Numbered from the stretch's first letter, positions 1 to 12,127 are shown. The stretch is DNA of 64,000 bases from Mesodorylaimus sp. YZB2_4 (GCA_030248295.1 JASANH010000463.1:372001-436000); one strand, 5' to 3'. Notes: generated by a model from the sequence alone, not told the origin. Numbers and translations: made by a program.

Positions 1-354
1 GGTGTCTATTTTAAAACGTTTGTGGCTCCTGAGTACAGTCAGAGATCTCTTCGTTATATCTGAAGCACTAATTGTATTACTAGCGACACAGAGACACTGG
101 AGCTCAAAGCACCGCGCTCTCTGCATCGCCTTTGGGATTTTCCCCTGCCAATAGGCCCAGCACACAGGCTGACTGGCCGCCATCTCTGTCTTCTGTTTTC
201 CGTAGAGGACGCAGCTCTATTTTTATTGTAGCTCGTGCGGGTAATACTCACGCTTCTCTAGCGACGGTTGCCTCGATCCTCGTCCAACCTAGTCTGTACA
301 AAAGCGTATTCCAGCAGCGAAGCCAGCCATCTTGAGCAAAGTTAGAGGAGTAGA

Positions 355-1120
355 ATGGATAGTCTTGTCGAAATATCGTGTGAGCACGCGGGACACCATA
401 ATGGGCACAGTCAAGAAGGAAGCTCGAATTGGCAACCGCACCACAAACCGCCGACAGTGCGACGCTATCTCGATCACATAACCATCAGTGGCCTGCACAA
501 CTATCTTAATTCCGGTTCGAAGTTAGAGCGTCGATCATGGACAGATCTTACTATTGGGAGTGGCAGGCACACTGTGCTATTTCGTTCCCGCGATCGTACA
601 GTGTGTCCAGCACGTCAAAGTACTCGAAATTCAACATGTGGAAGAACCGAAAGTCCAGCTGCCAAACCCGTGGGTGTGCACGCACGGTCTCAATCACACC
701 TTTCTATTCAAGTACTTCGAACCAGTTGCTCCCGTACTCAGCCGTGATAAACCCCTTTAAAGAATCGCAAAAAATATCCCGAACATTATTCCCACCATGA
801 TCTACTACATCACCTCTCCGCCGCAAGTGGATTTGACGTGGCTGGACCGCGCGAACAAGCTCGTTTTGCATAAGATCATCTACAAAGCCGTGCAGGCACT
901 TGGCTCAAAGTAAGAGGGAATCAAGAACTTTTACGAGAAGGCCACGTTCGCATGCGCAAAAGTGCTCACAAACTGCTTGGATGGAGTGGAATTCGACTGC
1001 TGAAGTACGATAGTGTTGGATTCAATACAGGAGACTGGAAATGCTTCAAACTCGACGTCAGTACCTGCCCCTCGAATTAGAAAAGGATTGCCCCTCGAAA
1101 AATTTTACAGCGCAATGGGC
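355..1120 (+). pseudogene. Broken DEG/ENaC channel, first-exon copy
   Basis: This is a decayed paralogue of the first exon of the intact channel gene at 9666. It keeps the start (MDSLVEISCEHAGH), the block PPTVRRYLDHITISGLHNYL and most of the extracellular beginning, but only as pieces in different frames. A two-base loss near 541 shifts the frame just before the first membrane segment. Further breaks follow: a stop where the intact copy has Trp (SK-stop-EG, about 911) and another frame change after the Cys near 1000. Similarity runs about 65 bp upstream of the ATG and past the intact gene's first donor site, where the GT of the donor is lost. Exons 2-4 were not found downstream. Seen directly by comparing the two copies; the loss of function is an inference. 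Confidence 0.85.
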
Positions 1121-2623
1121 GTGGACTTATTGTAAGCATGTCTATGCCCTCTGGCCTATCGGTGCACTGGTCCAGGGAACCAGTGACTCTCTCCTAAGTC
1201 AGGGCTTGCACGAGACTGAGAGCGAGGTCGAATGACTGGTTTGGTTTGCAAGCATCGGTAGAGAACTGGTCTGAGCCCGCAGTCGCACTACGAATCATTC
1301 TTAGGAACGATTCTGGAATTGTCCTCGAGAACTGATCTCGAGAACCATTCTCCCCTTGAAATCGCACCAGAATGAGAACTGCTCTCTAGTCTGTTACGTC
1401 AAATCGCATCTAGAACTGCTTTCAAGTCTTTCCTTGGCAGAAAAGTCTGCACATTGGCGCTGATATTTAAAATATCCACTTAATTTTCACATCAGACTTT
1501 GAATCTGCTGTAAACTTATCTGATAACTCAATAAGCAAAGGACCCATGTTACTTAGGGCAGAATTACCAAACATAATTAATCCGTCTGAGCTGCTAAGAA
1601 ATGCCCCCTCGCCTGTGCGCTATCTGCAGCTGCAATCTCAGGGGCATGTTACGATAGGAAACCCCTTCGCACGCAAATTATCTCTCGCATTAGCCGTGTT
1701 TCTTATCATGTCTTCTTCGTCTAGTATTCGGGGCTCCTCTTCCCATTTAGCAGTCAGCACGACCTCTCTTTATAGCAATCGCTCAATTTTAGCTCTGAAA
1801 ATAAGACCATAATCAGGAGGCGCGTACAAGACAGCTACCCTGTGTCAATGAACTTGCGTTAGTTGCGAAGAGTAGCTTTTCTGATGCCAAGCGCTAACTG
1901 TTCTAGGCTGTATCGTATTGAACTTTTCATGATATTTTGACTTTATTGAACTTTTTGGCACGCATTATTGGATATGACAACTTTTCATAACAGAAGCTGC
2001 CAGTGAGTATGCGTGGTCATTGGGAATACTTTAGGATTTAGGATCTCGCGAAGGACAAGGATATCTTGCGCGAAAACATCTTCTATGTTTGCTGGATTTC
2101 CAGACCTTCCCCTCAGGTGCAGACACACGAGTGGCATTTTCATGCAATGTGATGACGATGGCAAAAAGGCTCCGCCATTTGGAAACTAAGCATCGAGAAT
2201 CGAGCGAGAACTAATCTCCTGGTCGCACCAGAATGGAGAATGGTTTTTAGGTAATAATTGATCTCGGAGTGGGGATGGCCTGAACATCACAGGAAAATTC
2301 CTCCGGCAGGACCTTAGGAGAGTCATTAGCTAAGTACGTATTATATTGGGACTTCATTTTCTTGTTTCCCCCACAATTATCCAGTTGTGCAGTAGGTAGT
2401 GTCACTATCCTTGAGGATCACTAATGATGTACACTTGGGGAATTCTACACGCCGTAGAGCACAGCAATTTTTTCATCCTGCCGGCACATTTTCGAAAACA
2501 TTTCCGCTTAATATCTCGCGTTTCGCAGCCTACTCCAAAGGTAAAAAAAGAAGCGTCTCCCACTCAAGGTAGTATTTTCCACTAGCATGATGTGTGATAT
2601 CACATTCGCGACAATTGTTGGTG
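1121..2623. other. Gene-poor stretch
   Basis: I recognise no gene here. The motif tcgcaccagaatg with a following gagaa-like run occurs near 1364 and again near 2222, and an aaccattctcc-like string occurs near both sites in opposite senses, which hints at the ends of an old mobile element. The 88-codon open frame at 1546-1812 resembles nothing I know. Confidence 0.4.
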
Positions 2624-3360
2624 CAGTCGACCTCGTATAATTGCAACGAGTTCCCATTCCCCGATTTTTCAAGCTGTTTCACGTGTTTTCTAACCTCGGA
2701 TAATTGCACCTCGGATAGTTGCAACTTCGCCTAATTGCAACGTTTTTCAGCATCAAAAAGCGTATTTTACCTCGCTTGATTGCAATTTTTACTTCTATCG
2801 CAGCAGTTTTGTTGAATTTCGTTCAGAAACTCAGACTTTCTTGACTTTGAGATGAGGATGGAGGGCGGGCGGGCCTGGCAAGTGTATAAGAGAGAAAACC
2901 GTTTACCACGGTGACCCAACCTATGACGAACAAGGTTAATGAGCAGCACAAGGTACTTTTTCGTAATCAAGAACCAGTCAGATTAGTGCAATAGCCTTTA
3001 CAGTCTGCTGCTTTGGCAAAATGCTTTCTTTGGAATCGAAGGTGATAGGAAAGAATTTTGTAGCTCATCACTGTCAAAGCGGGCTTGCAAAACATTCCAG
3101 CAGTGGGTGCGCCGGGCAAGAACTTTCAGTTGATCTATTAAAAGTCGGCAGGGCAAAACCTCCGACTGTTGTTTCATAATCAGACGATGAAACTGAGCAT
3201 GATGTTCCACTGTTATCTCTAAAAGCGCCAATAAATGCTATGCTTATCAAAAAACCTTCGTATAATTACAGCCGTTTTTTTAAAAAATACTTCTGAACTT
3301 TGCATAATTGCAACTCATTATGGCGTCCGTAGCGGTTGCAATCATGTGAGGTCGACTTTA
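2624..3360. mobile_element. pogo/Tigger-like DNA transposon remnant
   Basis: The ends form terminal inverted repeats: the left begins cagtcgacctcgtataat followed by tgcaac, and the reverse complement of the right end reads aagtcgacctcacatgat followed by tgcaac. Subterminal direct copies of a taattgcaac motif lie at about 2640, 2700, 2720, 2735 and 3305. The length is only about 740 bp. A minus-strand open frame (2998-3231) has an LLIDQLKVLARRTHCWNVL stretch that loosely recalls the region before the TI-NCF motif of Tigger transposases; this is weak. The CAGTnGACCTC start is typical of pogo/Tigger ends. Internally deleted and certainly inactive. Confidence 0.5.
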
Positions 3361-4464
3361 TGCTAAAAACTTTGATTCTGACTGTCGTTTTCCCTCAACT
3401 TATCCGTAGGATTTGTCCACAATATTTTGAATTGTTGATAGTTTTTTAAAATCGAAACCCACATAGCCTTGATTCACTGTGTACTCGTAAAAAAAGAAAG
3501 TTCAAATTTTTTTCAAATTAATTGCCAAAAATCGAAAGCGCATGTTGCACGTTTCATTATGGTGCACTGCGCAATTTTCGTGGATACATACTATCGAGCC
3601 CTTTCAACGCTGTCCTGACCGATTTCTAGCTGACCCAACGAGAGGAAAACTGCTGGTTTTCTGATGCGTTTTTGCGCCACAAAGAACAACTGGATGACAG
3701 AACTAAAAAATGAGCAAGGATTTGTTGAAATGGCTCCGGAGACGACATTAAGCGGTGGAGGCTGAGCTTTGTGCCTTTTATGAACGCGTCCAAACAGTAC
3801 AGTACCCACTAGGCACGCCTGTGAAATACAGTGACGGCATAGAGCTCGCGCCCCCCTTCCGCATAAATGCATCAGTGCATACCACACGTATTTTTTATGG
3901 AGTCTTCGGGTAAACTGTATAGGCGGTTCTGAGGGAGCGGTTTCGAACTATCGGAGCGGAAAAGGGTTTGTTCCACAAGGAAACTAGGCGGACGCTGTTC
4001 AGGTTGACAGGGCATAAGTTCTGGACTGAAAACTGTTGAGCAAGCCCCTCCGAAAGATCGATCAAAAAACGCACCTCTGTCTTTGACGACTTATGCGTAA
4101 GAAGTTCTCTTCTGCATGAACATAAAAAATTCTTGCTTTGGGCCCTTTTGTTGGCACTAATTATATAAGATATGAATACACAACCAGCAACACCAGCGCA
4201 ACTACTTTTTAGACAACAGAATCTCACATTTTTCAAAAACAATGGATCTAAAAGCCAATCACCTGAAAAACGCATTTATGTTGTCAATTGATCCATGCTA
4301 CTGCAATACTTTTATAACAAAAAAGGTTCCTATACAATACGAACAAATACTGCCAAATATGGAAATATGTTTTGAACCGGAAAATTAAGCCACTTCGGGC
4401 CATATGTATCAAATTCAAAGGCAAGGGTTTGCATTTCGTATCATCCAAGTCCTACCCAGGAAAT
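3361..4464. other. Gene-poor stretch with one unassigned open frame
   Basis: A 126-codon minus-strand ATG frame lies at 3895-4275. It starts MRFSGDWLLDPLFL, has a short hydrophobic patch (GCVFISYIIS) and no motif I recognise. No splice partner was found. It may be chance or the relic of a mobile element. Nothing else in the stretch can be supported. Confidence 0.2.
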
Positions 4465-5208
4465 TCAAGTAAAAGTTTGGCTTTCTCTGTCAACACTGTC
4501 GCACTCACTGATTCTCTCTTTCCGACCACTGGCGATCGAATCAGCAATTTGTTCCTCGGCTGGTTTATTTGCCGTAATCTCTTTCATTTTCTTGATATAT
4601 CCCCGCGACACGTATTCCATTAACTGGTGCATAGAATCGAAATAGCGAATATGCAAACTCAAATAAGCCACATCGCCATTCATGCAGTCATGGCGGATGC
4701 TGGTCACGCGCCAACCTTTCAAAGCGGTCAGTTCGACGCAAAAAGGTGTGCCTTCTAATGTCGTTAAATTTAGGTAAATTAAATCTTGTGTACGTGGCAA
4801 TTTATCGCTGACATAAAGGTCTTTGACAAAACCATGTAATTCGTGAACTGCCGCGATAGCTTCGACTTCCAAAGCATTTAAAGTCGTCGATTCTTCATTC
4901 GGTGATTTGGTGGCACTGTTGCGACGTGGAGAAGAGAATGATGATTTCTTTGCAGCATGCGGTAATGATGGGGACGATACGCTTAACATAATTGGATCCA
5001 GATTTATGGGGGAAACAACACTGGCTTGTGCGGACATGGGTTTATGTGGAAGACAGACTCGGGATAGCGAGGGGATGACGTCGAAGACCAAGTTCGGTAC
5101 ACGAGGGCTAACAACGTCAATGAGTTCAAAGTTCGTTAGGCACGTGACTCTGATAAATTCCGTTCCGTGGCTGGCACGGCTAACTAAGCGATGTGTGTGT
5201 TCGCACAT
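4465..5208 (-). CDS. GSKIP-domain protein
   Basis: Single-exon frame of 247 codons from the ATG at 5208. The C-terminal half (about residues 113-209) matches the GSKIP/DUF727 fold: LEVEAIAAVHELHGFVKDLY, YVSDKLPRTQDLIYLNLTT, then EGTPFCVELTALKGWRV. Human GSKIP binds GSK3-beta through its C-terminal part and PKA regulatory subunits through the N-terminal helix of this domain, acting as a cytoplasmic anchoring protein. The N-terminal half is Ser/Pro-rich (SSPSLPHAAKKSSFSSPRR) and looks disordered. A later in-frame ATG at 5037 (MSAQASVV) is an equally plausible start giving 190 aa, because the first 57 residues show no family similarity. The Ser/Arg/Lys-rich C-tail after the domain is extra relative to the vertebrate protein. 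The PKA and GSK3 roles are inferred from the family. Confidence 0.75.
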   Translation of the reverse strand: MCEHTHRLVSRASHGTEFIRVTCLTNFELIDVVSPRVPNLVFDVIPSLSRVCLPHKPMSAQASVVSPINLDPIMLSVSSPSLPHAAKKSSFSSPRRNSATKSPNEESTTLNALEVEAIAAVHELHGFVKDLYVSDKLPRTQDLIYLNLTTLEGTPFCVELTALKGWRVTSIRHDCMNGDVAYLSLHIRYFDSMHQLMEYVSRGYIKKMKEITANKPAEEQIADSIASGRKERISECDSVDRESQTFT

Positions 5209-5408
5209 CACTTTGCGCACGTAGATTGCATTTGAAGTGAAGAATGAAAAAGGCGGGAATACAAATTTTATGTGAAGGAGGCCGTTATGTGACTTTCATG
5301 CGAATGATTGTTTTCTTAGTACATATAGATCACGCACTATGTATAAATATTTTAAGTTGGAATTTAATATTCTAATCCCTGAAATGATCTCTGAATCAAC
5401 ATTCTATT

Positions 5409-6966
5409 TCAGTAACCAGGAGCAGTTCGCGGAGGCGGGCAATGATCGCAAGGACCGTGTGGTCCACGATGGCCCTTGTTACCAGGCGGGCCGTCATCGC
5501 CCGGCTTACCCGGTGGTCCCTGATCACCCTAAAAGGAAATAGAAATTTAGTCATGGAGCAACGAGAAAAAGTGGAAAAATGTGGTCATTTTTAAACTACA
5601 AAAGCACTTACAAGGTCGCCAGCGAGGCCAAGGTAAAGTTTGGGTGCAGACGTGCCATCATTTCCAGGTGGGCCTGGAGGACCCGCTGGTCCTCCTGGCC
5701 CAGGTGAACCAGGAGATCCGGCTGGACCGTCAACCTAAATAAGGTGTGTCACAAACATTCGTAAGATAAATATTTCGACTATAATCAGTACTTACGAATG
5801 TGATGGGACCCGGATCACCAGCTGGCCCTCTGGAACCAGGTTTTCCTTGGACGCCAGGTGGACCTGAAATGCAGGAATATTGACTTGAGCGTAACAGACT
5901 CTCCAGCCAGCATTTTTTCCGTGCTACGAAAACTTAGTCTAGCAGTCTAAGATTTCTTTTTGCATCATTCAATTCATCTGCCAACACAAACTGAAAATGA
6001 ATCATACCGTCAGGTCCTGTCATTCCTCTCTCGCCGCGTTGTCCGTTGCCACCAGCAGCTCCAACTGCTCCCTTGGGTCCTTGTGGGCCTTTTTCTCCCA
6101 TTGCACCTGCAAAAAACGAATGAATGAAAACTCAGTTGTGTGATAAAAAGAGTTTATGCTTACCAGCTGGACCAGGAGGACCCGGCATGCAAATTTGGCA
6201 CTGAAATTGAAGGCAGGTCAGCACCCATTTTGCGCAACCAAAGACCGGCTTACTGGTTCTGCGGTGCTGGCAGTTTCGCCCAGCACTTGACCGCTTTTGC
6301 CAGGGTCACCATTCTTCCCATTACTGCCATCTTTCCCGTCAGTGCCGGAATCACCTAGAAAATGTTTCATATTATGAGGCTCGTGCCATGACTACAGCAT
6401 ACTGTAATTTTAAACAAACCTGGTGGTCCAGGGGGGCCAGGCGGTCCTTGACCACAAGTGCACGAAGGTGGTTGAATCGCGCACCCTCCTCCTTGTCCAG
6501 TCGACAACTTTTCAGTTTGACCTCCTCCGCCTCCACCATACGCAGCAGGTCCAGGTGCCGCAGTTCCTGGCTGGCCAACCACAAAATTAGTACCTGTGAA
6601 TCGACCACTTTGGGCACCAGTGGTCCCTTGGTTTGCATAATCGGTGTTCGACACTGACACACCAGCTGCTGCATTGATCCATTTTCCAAAAAGCCAATCT
6701 CTTTTCTCTCGTCCACTAAGCAACCCCGGAATTTCGTCCCGAGAATGCGAAGAATGAATCGAATACATTTCGAACCACATGTCACGTGATCGAGTTTTGC
6801 AAAATCCCAATTCATCGCTCATACGCGATTGAAAATTTTGAACGAAATTGTAGATCATAGGTAAGGTGATAGCGGAGGCCATGACAGCCACTGTGCTGAT
6901 GACCACAGCGAAGAATGCTACTCGTCGCATGCTCTGGACATCGGCCAGCTCACACGATTCTCCCAT
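5409..6966 (-). CDS. Nematode-type cuticle collagen
   Basis: Seven exons join in phase: 6966-6420, 6354-6254, 6200-6164, 6106-6008, 5863-5796, 5734-5612 and 5528-5409, giving 364 aa. The N-terminus has a short cytoplasmic part and a membrane/signal-anchor segment (about residues 15-37, RRVAFFAVVISTVAVMAS). After it comes the cuticle-collagen N domain (ITLPMIYNFVQNF), then a basic site REKR (86-89) suited to subtilisin-like processing, as in rol-6/sqt-type collagens. A Gly/Ala-rich stretch leads to Gly-X-Y blocks broken by Cys-containing gaps (PPSCTCGQG, CQICMPG). The C-terminus is DHCPPPRTAPGY. Cys pairs flanking triple-helix blocks are typical of cuticle collagens cross-linked in the extracellular matrix. 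Most introns fall next to or within Gly codons, so exons encode whole triplets. The start was chosen because upstream in-frame codons lack ATG and the family begins this way. Confidence 0.93.
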
Positions 6967-8559
6967 GTTTGCAGGCGAGCGTCGGGAAAAGGGATAAAAA
7001 TTTGGCAGCAAATTGGAGAAAACTGACAACAGATCGAAACACGGTCTTTTATATTCTACCACAGGCGTTGATCGAAAATATATTTGAGGTCACTGCCAGC
7101 AAAAGGTGCCGAAAAGACCACATTAAAGTAAAACTAAGTGCACCAGAAATCAAGTCAAAATCAAGGTCAGTGGTCGACTTACGAGCGAAGTAGAAAATGC
7201 CAAGGAAAGGACAATATCTCTGAATTTCAGATCACCTTCTTTTGACCGACTTATGATATTGGGCCAACACTGGCGGTCGCAAACTTTAGTTTCATGGACG
7301 ACCGGCCTTGACTAGGGCAAACGGGCCGAGCGAAAGAAGGCTGACCTACTCAAAGTTGCGAGAGTCATTTTAACTTTTGCAATTTTCAGTCTGGGCAGAC
7401 TGGGTTATCGAATCGATCTGCAAACAAAGACAGTCAGGTTATTTGGACTAGCGATAGTAGGCATAGAGAGTCAAGGCACAAAGTGGAACTTCGTACTTAG
7501 AAAAGTTTACATCCAAAATTTGATTAGAATTTTTGAAAATAATATTGCATCATTTGTTCAGCGATGAAGAAGCGTTAGAAAAAATGCGTTTTGTTAGCTC
7601 AATTGTAAGTTTTGTAGAGTAAAGGTCTGTAAAGGCCCCGAATTCCATGCTGCCAGTTGCGGGACTGCATTGTTGTCCCGCTGGTCAAGTTTGCGGAGCC
7701 ATACTCTATACAGTAGTCCAGGGCTCCACACTTTAGATCACGTTTTTGACAGTTGACTATCTCCCAGACCGATCAAACTTTCGAAAAGTCTCATCTTAGA
7801 GTCATCGGGCACTAGCACGCTATGTATAGTGTAGCAGTGCAGTAAGTACGATGGACTTTGCTTCGCTCGTGTCGCATCTTCAACGTTTCATTCTTGTTTT
7901 TTTTTGTCCAAATCGCCTGAGAGATGCAAGAAGCATTTCGCGCGGCAAACTGACTGAAAGACTGAAAGGCTGCAATGCCGGCGATTTAAAAATCTGTTAT
8001 CAGTTAAGCAGGTTGAAGTAACTTGACTAATGCGAAATGACCACGCCGTGCTTGCATACATTCGCTGCAAGAGCCGCGGTAGTCTGCTTCAGTCTGCAAG
8101 AGCGGAGAGCACCAGCAACGTCAAGATTCCAGCAAGGTCGAGATCCCGGTCCCGATCCCAGTGTCGACATTAAGGCATCGGAACCTTGCATATATACAGG
8201 GTTGGCAATAAAGGTCCACGGATTTTTAAGTCAAGTAATTCACGCGTTTTTTTAAATTTGGCATCGCCTAGAACGCAGGGCGTGAAAAAAAAGGACAGAA
8301 CTGACGGCTGATGAATATTGAAAAAAAAAATTGCTGATCAGCAGAAATTTTTTTCAGATTTCATGGTGATATAGTTCGGTACAAAAATAAGAATCAAACC
8401 TAGCTGGTGCTGTGACGCTTTTTCTCCATTTTTGAACAAAAAACAAACCTCTCCCCGCGCTACGAGTATGATCTAGTTCAATATCAGCATTTCAGTATTC
8501 TCACTCCCCAGTTCCCAGTGATTACTGCCACAAAACATGCTCTATCACTTGGAGTCGTA
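6967..8559. other. Intergenic region upstream of the collagen
   Basis: No gene recognised. The collagen promoter must lie in the first part, but I see no element I can name. At 8120-8180 a (g)atcccggtcccgatccc string followed by gtcgacattaaggcatc is an inverted copy of a sequence near 30100-30140, so a dispersed repeat is present. 8280-8460 is A/T-rich. Confidence 0.4.
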
Positions 8560-9480
8560 CATCTCCGAAGCGATAAAGCTCGTCGCTTGCTAGCGAATTT
8601 TTTTATAAGCTCCACGTATCAGCGCAGAGCCTTGTCCTCACGATCTATTATACGCAGCCCCCCCCCCCCCCGCATGACCACAGGTCCCGAACTACATTTC
8701 AACTCCTTTTACCGCTTGTCAAACTCACGACTAGCAGGCGACGATATTTCCTCTCGCCCAGTCCTAGTTCGGTCAGACTAAAACAGACACCCTATCTGGT
8801 CTTCCCCTCTTGGCACACGCCCGTGGCACAGTAGGAATAACTACCTGGTACTGGGAATGAGGCGGATGCTTGCCCAAGAGAACACAGGTGCAGTTGACCT
8901 TCGGCTGGGTAAACTCTCGATCAAATCGCGCTTGACGCTTCTCTATCAGCCGCACTCCAATGAGGTGGGACAAGGAACCTACTCCATTGGACCATGGGCA
9001 TGGGGACAATCGAGTCTCTATCTCGTTGATAAAAGCCTCTCCTCACAGATGCTGCCACTAAACCATGGCCGCTTGGAGTCTAACATGACCACTGTGCGAT
9101 AAGGCTTATCGCTGCTGAGGATATACAGTGCGCACATCTAAGCAAAGCCGTGTCCCCGTAGTCTATTATTTCACTTCCTCCATTATGATCCAATCAACTG
9201 TTCCCACCTTGGTTTTAACTCGTTTCACCACTGCCAGACTCGGCCTCTTGGTACAGGCCGAGGTTATGACAGCTGGCTGATTTCCTAGGCACTGGGGATT
9301 AGAGGCGGATGCTACAAGGGGCCAGCTAATCACTTCGGTTGGGTGAACTCTCAATTCAAATTGTCCTTCACGCATTTCTATCAGCCGCGTCCCAATTAGA
9401 TGGGACACAAAAACCTGACGGCTACAATGACTATTGGCAAAATCGAGTCTCCATCTCGTTGATAAAAGCCTTCGAGGACG
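8560..9480 (+). repeat. Tandem direct duplication, two units of about 400 bp
   Basis: The second unit (about 9130-9475) repeats the first (about 8610-9040) with heavy divergence. Shared blocks in the same order are: tctattat, a stretch ending gaggcggatgct, ggtgaactctcaattcaaa versus ggtaaactctcgatcaaa, ctatcagccgc, and aatcgagtctc-atctcgtt followed by gataaaagcct. The first unit contains a poly-C run (about 8650-8661). Neither unit encodes anything I recognise. It sits directly upstream of the intact DEG/ENaC gene. Confidence 0.7.
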
Positions 9481-9665
9481 CCTTGTTATGGGCTGATTCC
9501 GCGTCCTAACTACACAGTGTCTGGCGACAGAGCCTCAGTTAGTATTGTAAGCCTTTTGAATATTTTTTTTGACTTAAGCGCCAGCTATCTCGATCACCAA
9601 CTTAGTCTGTACAAAGGTCTTACTTCACCAGCAGTCATCCACATTGAGCCGAGGGCACAAGCAGA

Positions 9666-12127
9666 ATGGACAGCCCTGTCGAAACATCGTCTGAGCATGC
9701 GGGGCACGAAAATGAGCGCAATAATGGGCACAGTCAAGAAGAAAGCTCGGATTGGCAACCGCGTCATAAACCGCCGACAGTGCGACGCTATCTCGATCAC
9801 ATAACCATCAGTGGCCTGCACAACTATCTTTATTCCAGTTCGAAGTTAGAGCGTCGATCATGGACAGTGATCTTACTATTAGGCGTGGCAGGCACACTGT
9901 GCTATTTCGTCCCCGCGATCGTACAGTATGTCCAGTACGTCAAAGTACTCGAAATTAGACATGTGGAAGAGCCGAAAGTCCAGCTGCCAAACCCGTGGGT
10001 GTGCACGTACGGAGTCAATCACACCTATCTGCTGAAGTATTTCGAGCCACTCGTTCCCATATTTCTCCGAGACAAGCGAATTTCACGACTCACGAAAGAT
10101 GACCCGTTCATTCTTCAGCTCATGATCTACTACATCACCGCCCCACCGCAGGTGGATAATCCGTGGATGGCCCAAATCAACAAGGTGGCTTTGAATGAGA
10201 TTATCTACAGAGTTGTAAAGGAACTCGGCTCGAAGTGGGAAGGACTCAAGAGCTTCTACGGAAAGGCCATGTTCGCATGCGCAAAAGTGCTTGCTGGATG
10301 CTGGCTGGATGGAGTGGCATTCGACTGCTGCAGCCACGATAGCGTCGGATTCAATTCAGCAGACTGGAAGTGCTACAGGTTGGATGTGAGTAACCTGCCT
10401 AGTCTAAGTATAGAAGGATTGCCCCTTGGCAGATTTTACAGCAGACTGGACTCTTCTGGGATACAGTATGCCGACGCATCTGTAATAAATTACTCACCTC
10501 GAGGGACCTCTGCCTGAGCTGTGCCACAATAAGTCGGCAAGGCTAGTTACCTTATGTAGCAATTATTGCATTAAGGAGGAGGAGGTCCGTGTCGCAAGTT
10601 TTGCATGTATCGCTGTCACTAGGAAGGCCTTAGATGAGGGCTATTCTGCAAATTGTTTTTTCAAGATTGCTCGGCCAGCTAAAAAGGTCGGTGGCAACAG
10701 AAACTAAAGTTTTTAGATTGTTTGACGCATGTGAGTTCACCTTTTAGATAAATGCTGAACTTCGCAAGCGGAATTCTCAGTACACAAATCGTCAAGTAAA
10801 ACTACAGTTTGCCACTGCTCTTGATGTCAGTAATTTACCTGCCGAGTTCAAAGAGGAACCACCAGCTGTGGCGGTGTCCTTTCAAACTCGCATACCCGGC
10901 CTGTTCCATACCATGGATTTCCTTCCCCCTGGCACCTCGTCCCATTTGCAAGTCAAAGCATTCCAACGGAATCGCATGTCCGATTGCATTGATCGCTACA
11001 ACTTCAACGCAGAGCGGCACAAAGGCTCACATAAGGAGCTGCAAGAGTAAGTGCTCTTAGGGATTTGGAACAATACTTCGCGCTAGGACAAATTTGGTAA
11101 GAAGACATTGCGGCAATTTTAAAGTAGATAGAGCCCGCTTAATTTTGAGGAGCATCTTTAGCGAGTTTGATGCGTGTTTAGACTTAGATGTGGCAAAACA
11201 TGAATATGAAGTCACGGCAATTCGAGCGAGATCCTTGGGCCGCCCTTGGGAGTACCAGGGGACAAGCCACAGGTACGAACCCGAGGACTCCACGACACAT
11301 CGTGTGTAGTTTTAGCTGCCTAACGACACACAAGAGCCATTCAGACTCGCAATTCGAGGAGTTACATGATGAAGTATCCGCAGTATACTAACAGTACAAC
11401 TTATCAAAGTACTGCATTCACTTTAAAGGCTGCTTGCTGAACACCTTTTGCTTCCGAAGGACCAGAAATCTGCTGATTACAGCATCACCCTATTCTTGAT
11501 CGCAGATACCTCAAGAATATGTCCGACGTCAAGCAGTACAGCGTCGAGGCATGCATCGCAGCTCAATTTTTTGAAACAATGTCAACTCAGTGCGGTTGCG
11601 TCGTGCATCACGATACGATGAAGCCGGATGACACATCAATTTGTACACCAGCACACCTCTATATCTGCACTTTTGGCGCATTCCAGGGCAGCGTTCAGGT
11701 CAAGGGCAGTGACGGCAAGACTGAGGACCTGGTAAGAATGTTAAGAGATCAAAGAAATATTTTTGTATCACTAAAATTGCAGTTCGACCACATCAAGAAG
11801 AAGAAGAGCGAATGTTTGCCTCTGTGCAACTCGTGGTCGTACATGACCACTACAGCCTCCACACCACTGCATGGAGATTTGAGCAACACTTCAGTAATTT
11901 TACACAATAAGGTCACGATTACGTTTGACGCAGAATATCGAGTCGAAAGCGATGTCTTGAAAATTGATATTGCCAATTTCTTGGCAATGATAGGCGACGG
12001 ACTCGGACTCATCCTCGGCATGTCCTTTATCACTGGCGTGCAGATGGTGTATTGGGCAATAGCGGCGGGCTTACTGAAAAGAAAGCTTGCACAAGTTGCC
12101 CCCGTGCAAAGCCATGGGACGACCTGA
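9666..12127 (+). CDS. DEG/ENaC (amiloride-sensitive) cation channel subunit
   Basis: Four exons join in phase (9666-10385, 10748-11046, 11506-11731, 11783-12127), giving 529 aa, the usual family length. Topology: cytoplasmic N-terminus; TM1 at about 66-90 (SWTVILLLGVAGTLCYFV); a large Cys-containing ectodomain that starts after LPNPWVCTYG; the Cys-rich block YSVEACIAAQFFETMSTQCG then CLPLCNSWSYMTT; and TM2 with IGDGLGLILGMS (485-496), which holds the G-x-S selectivity motif (GMS, 494-496). Such subunits form trimeric plasma-membrane Na+ channels used in touch, proton or peptide sensing. Two odd points: the N-terminal gating HG motif reads SG (49-50), and the usual acidic residue after TM2's GxS is Gln (502). 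The 51-bp third intron is in frame and open, so it could be retained. A 63-codon frame with a hydrophobic segment (12140-12331) follows the stop and is probably 3' UTR. Confidence 0.9.

Noticed and set aside
6388..6657. Plus-strand open frame across the collagen first exon
   Set aside because: It is the reverse of Gly/Pro-rich collagen coding; the minus strand has the domain order and splice sites.
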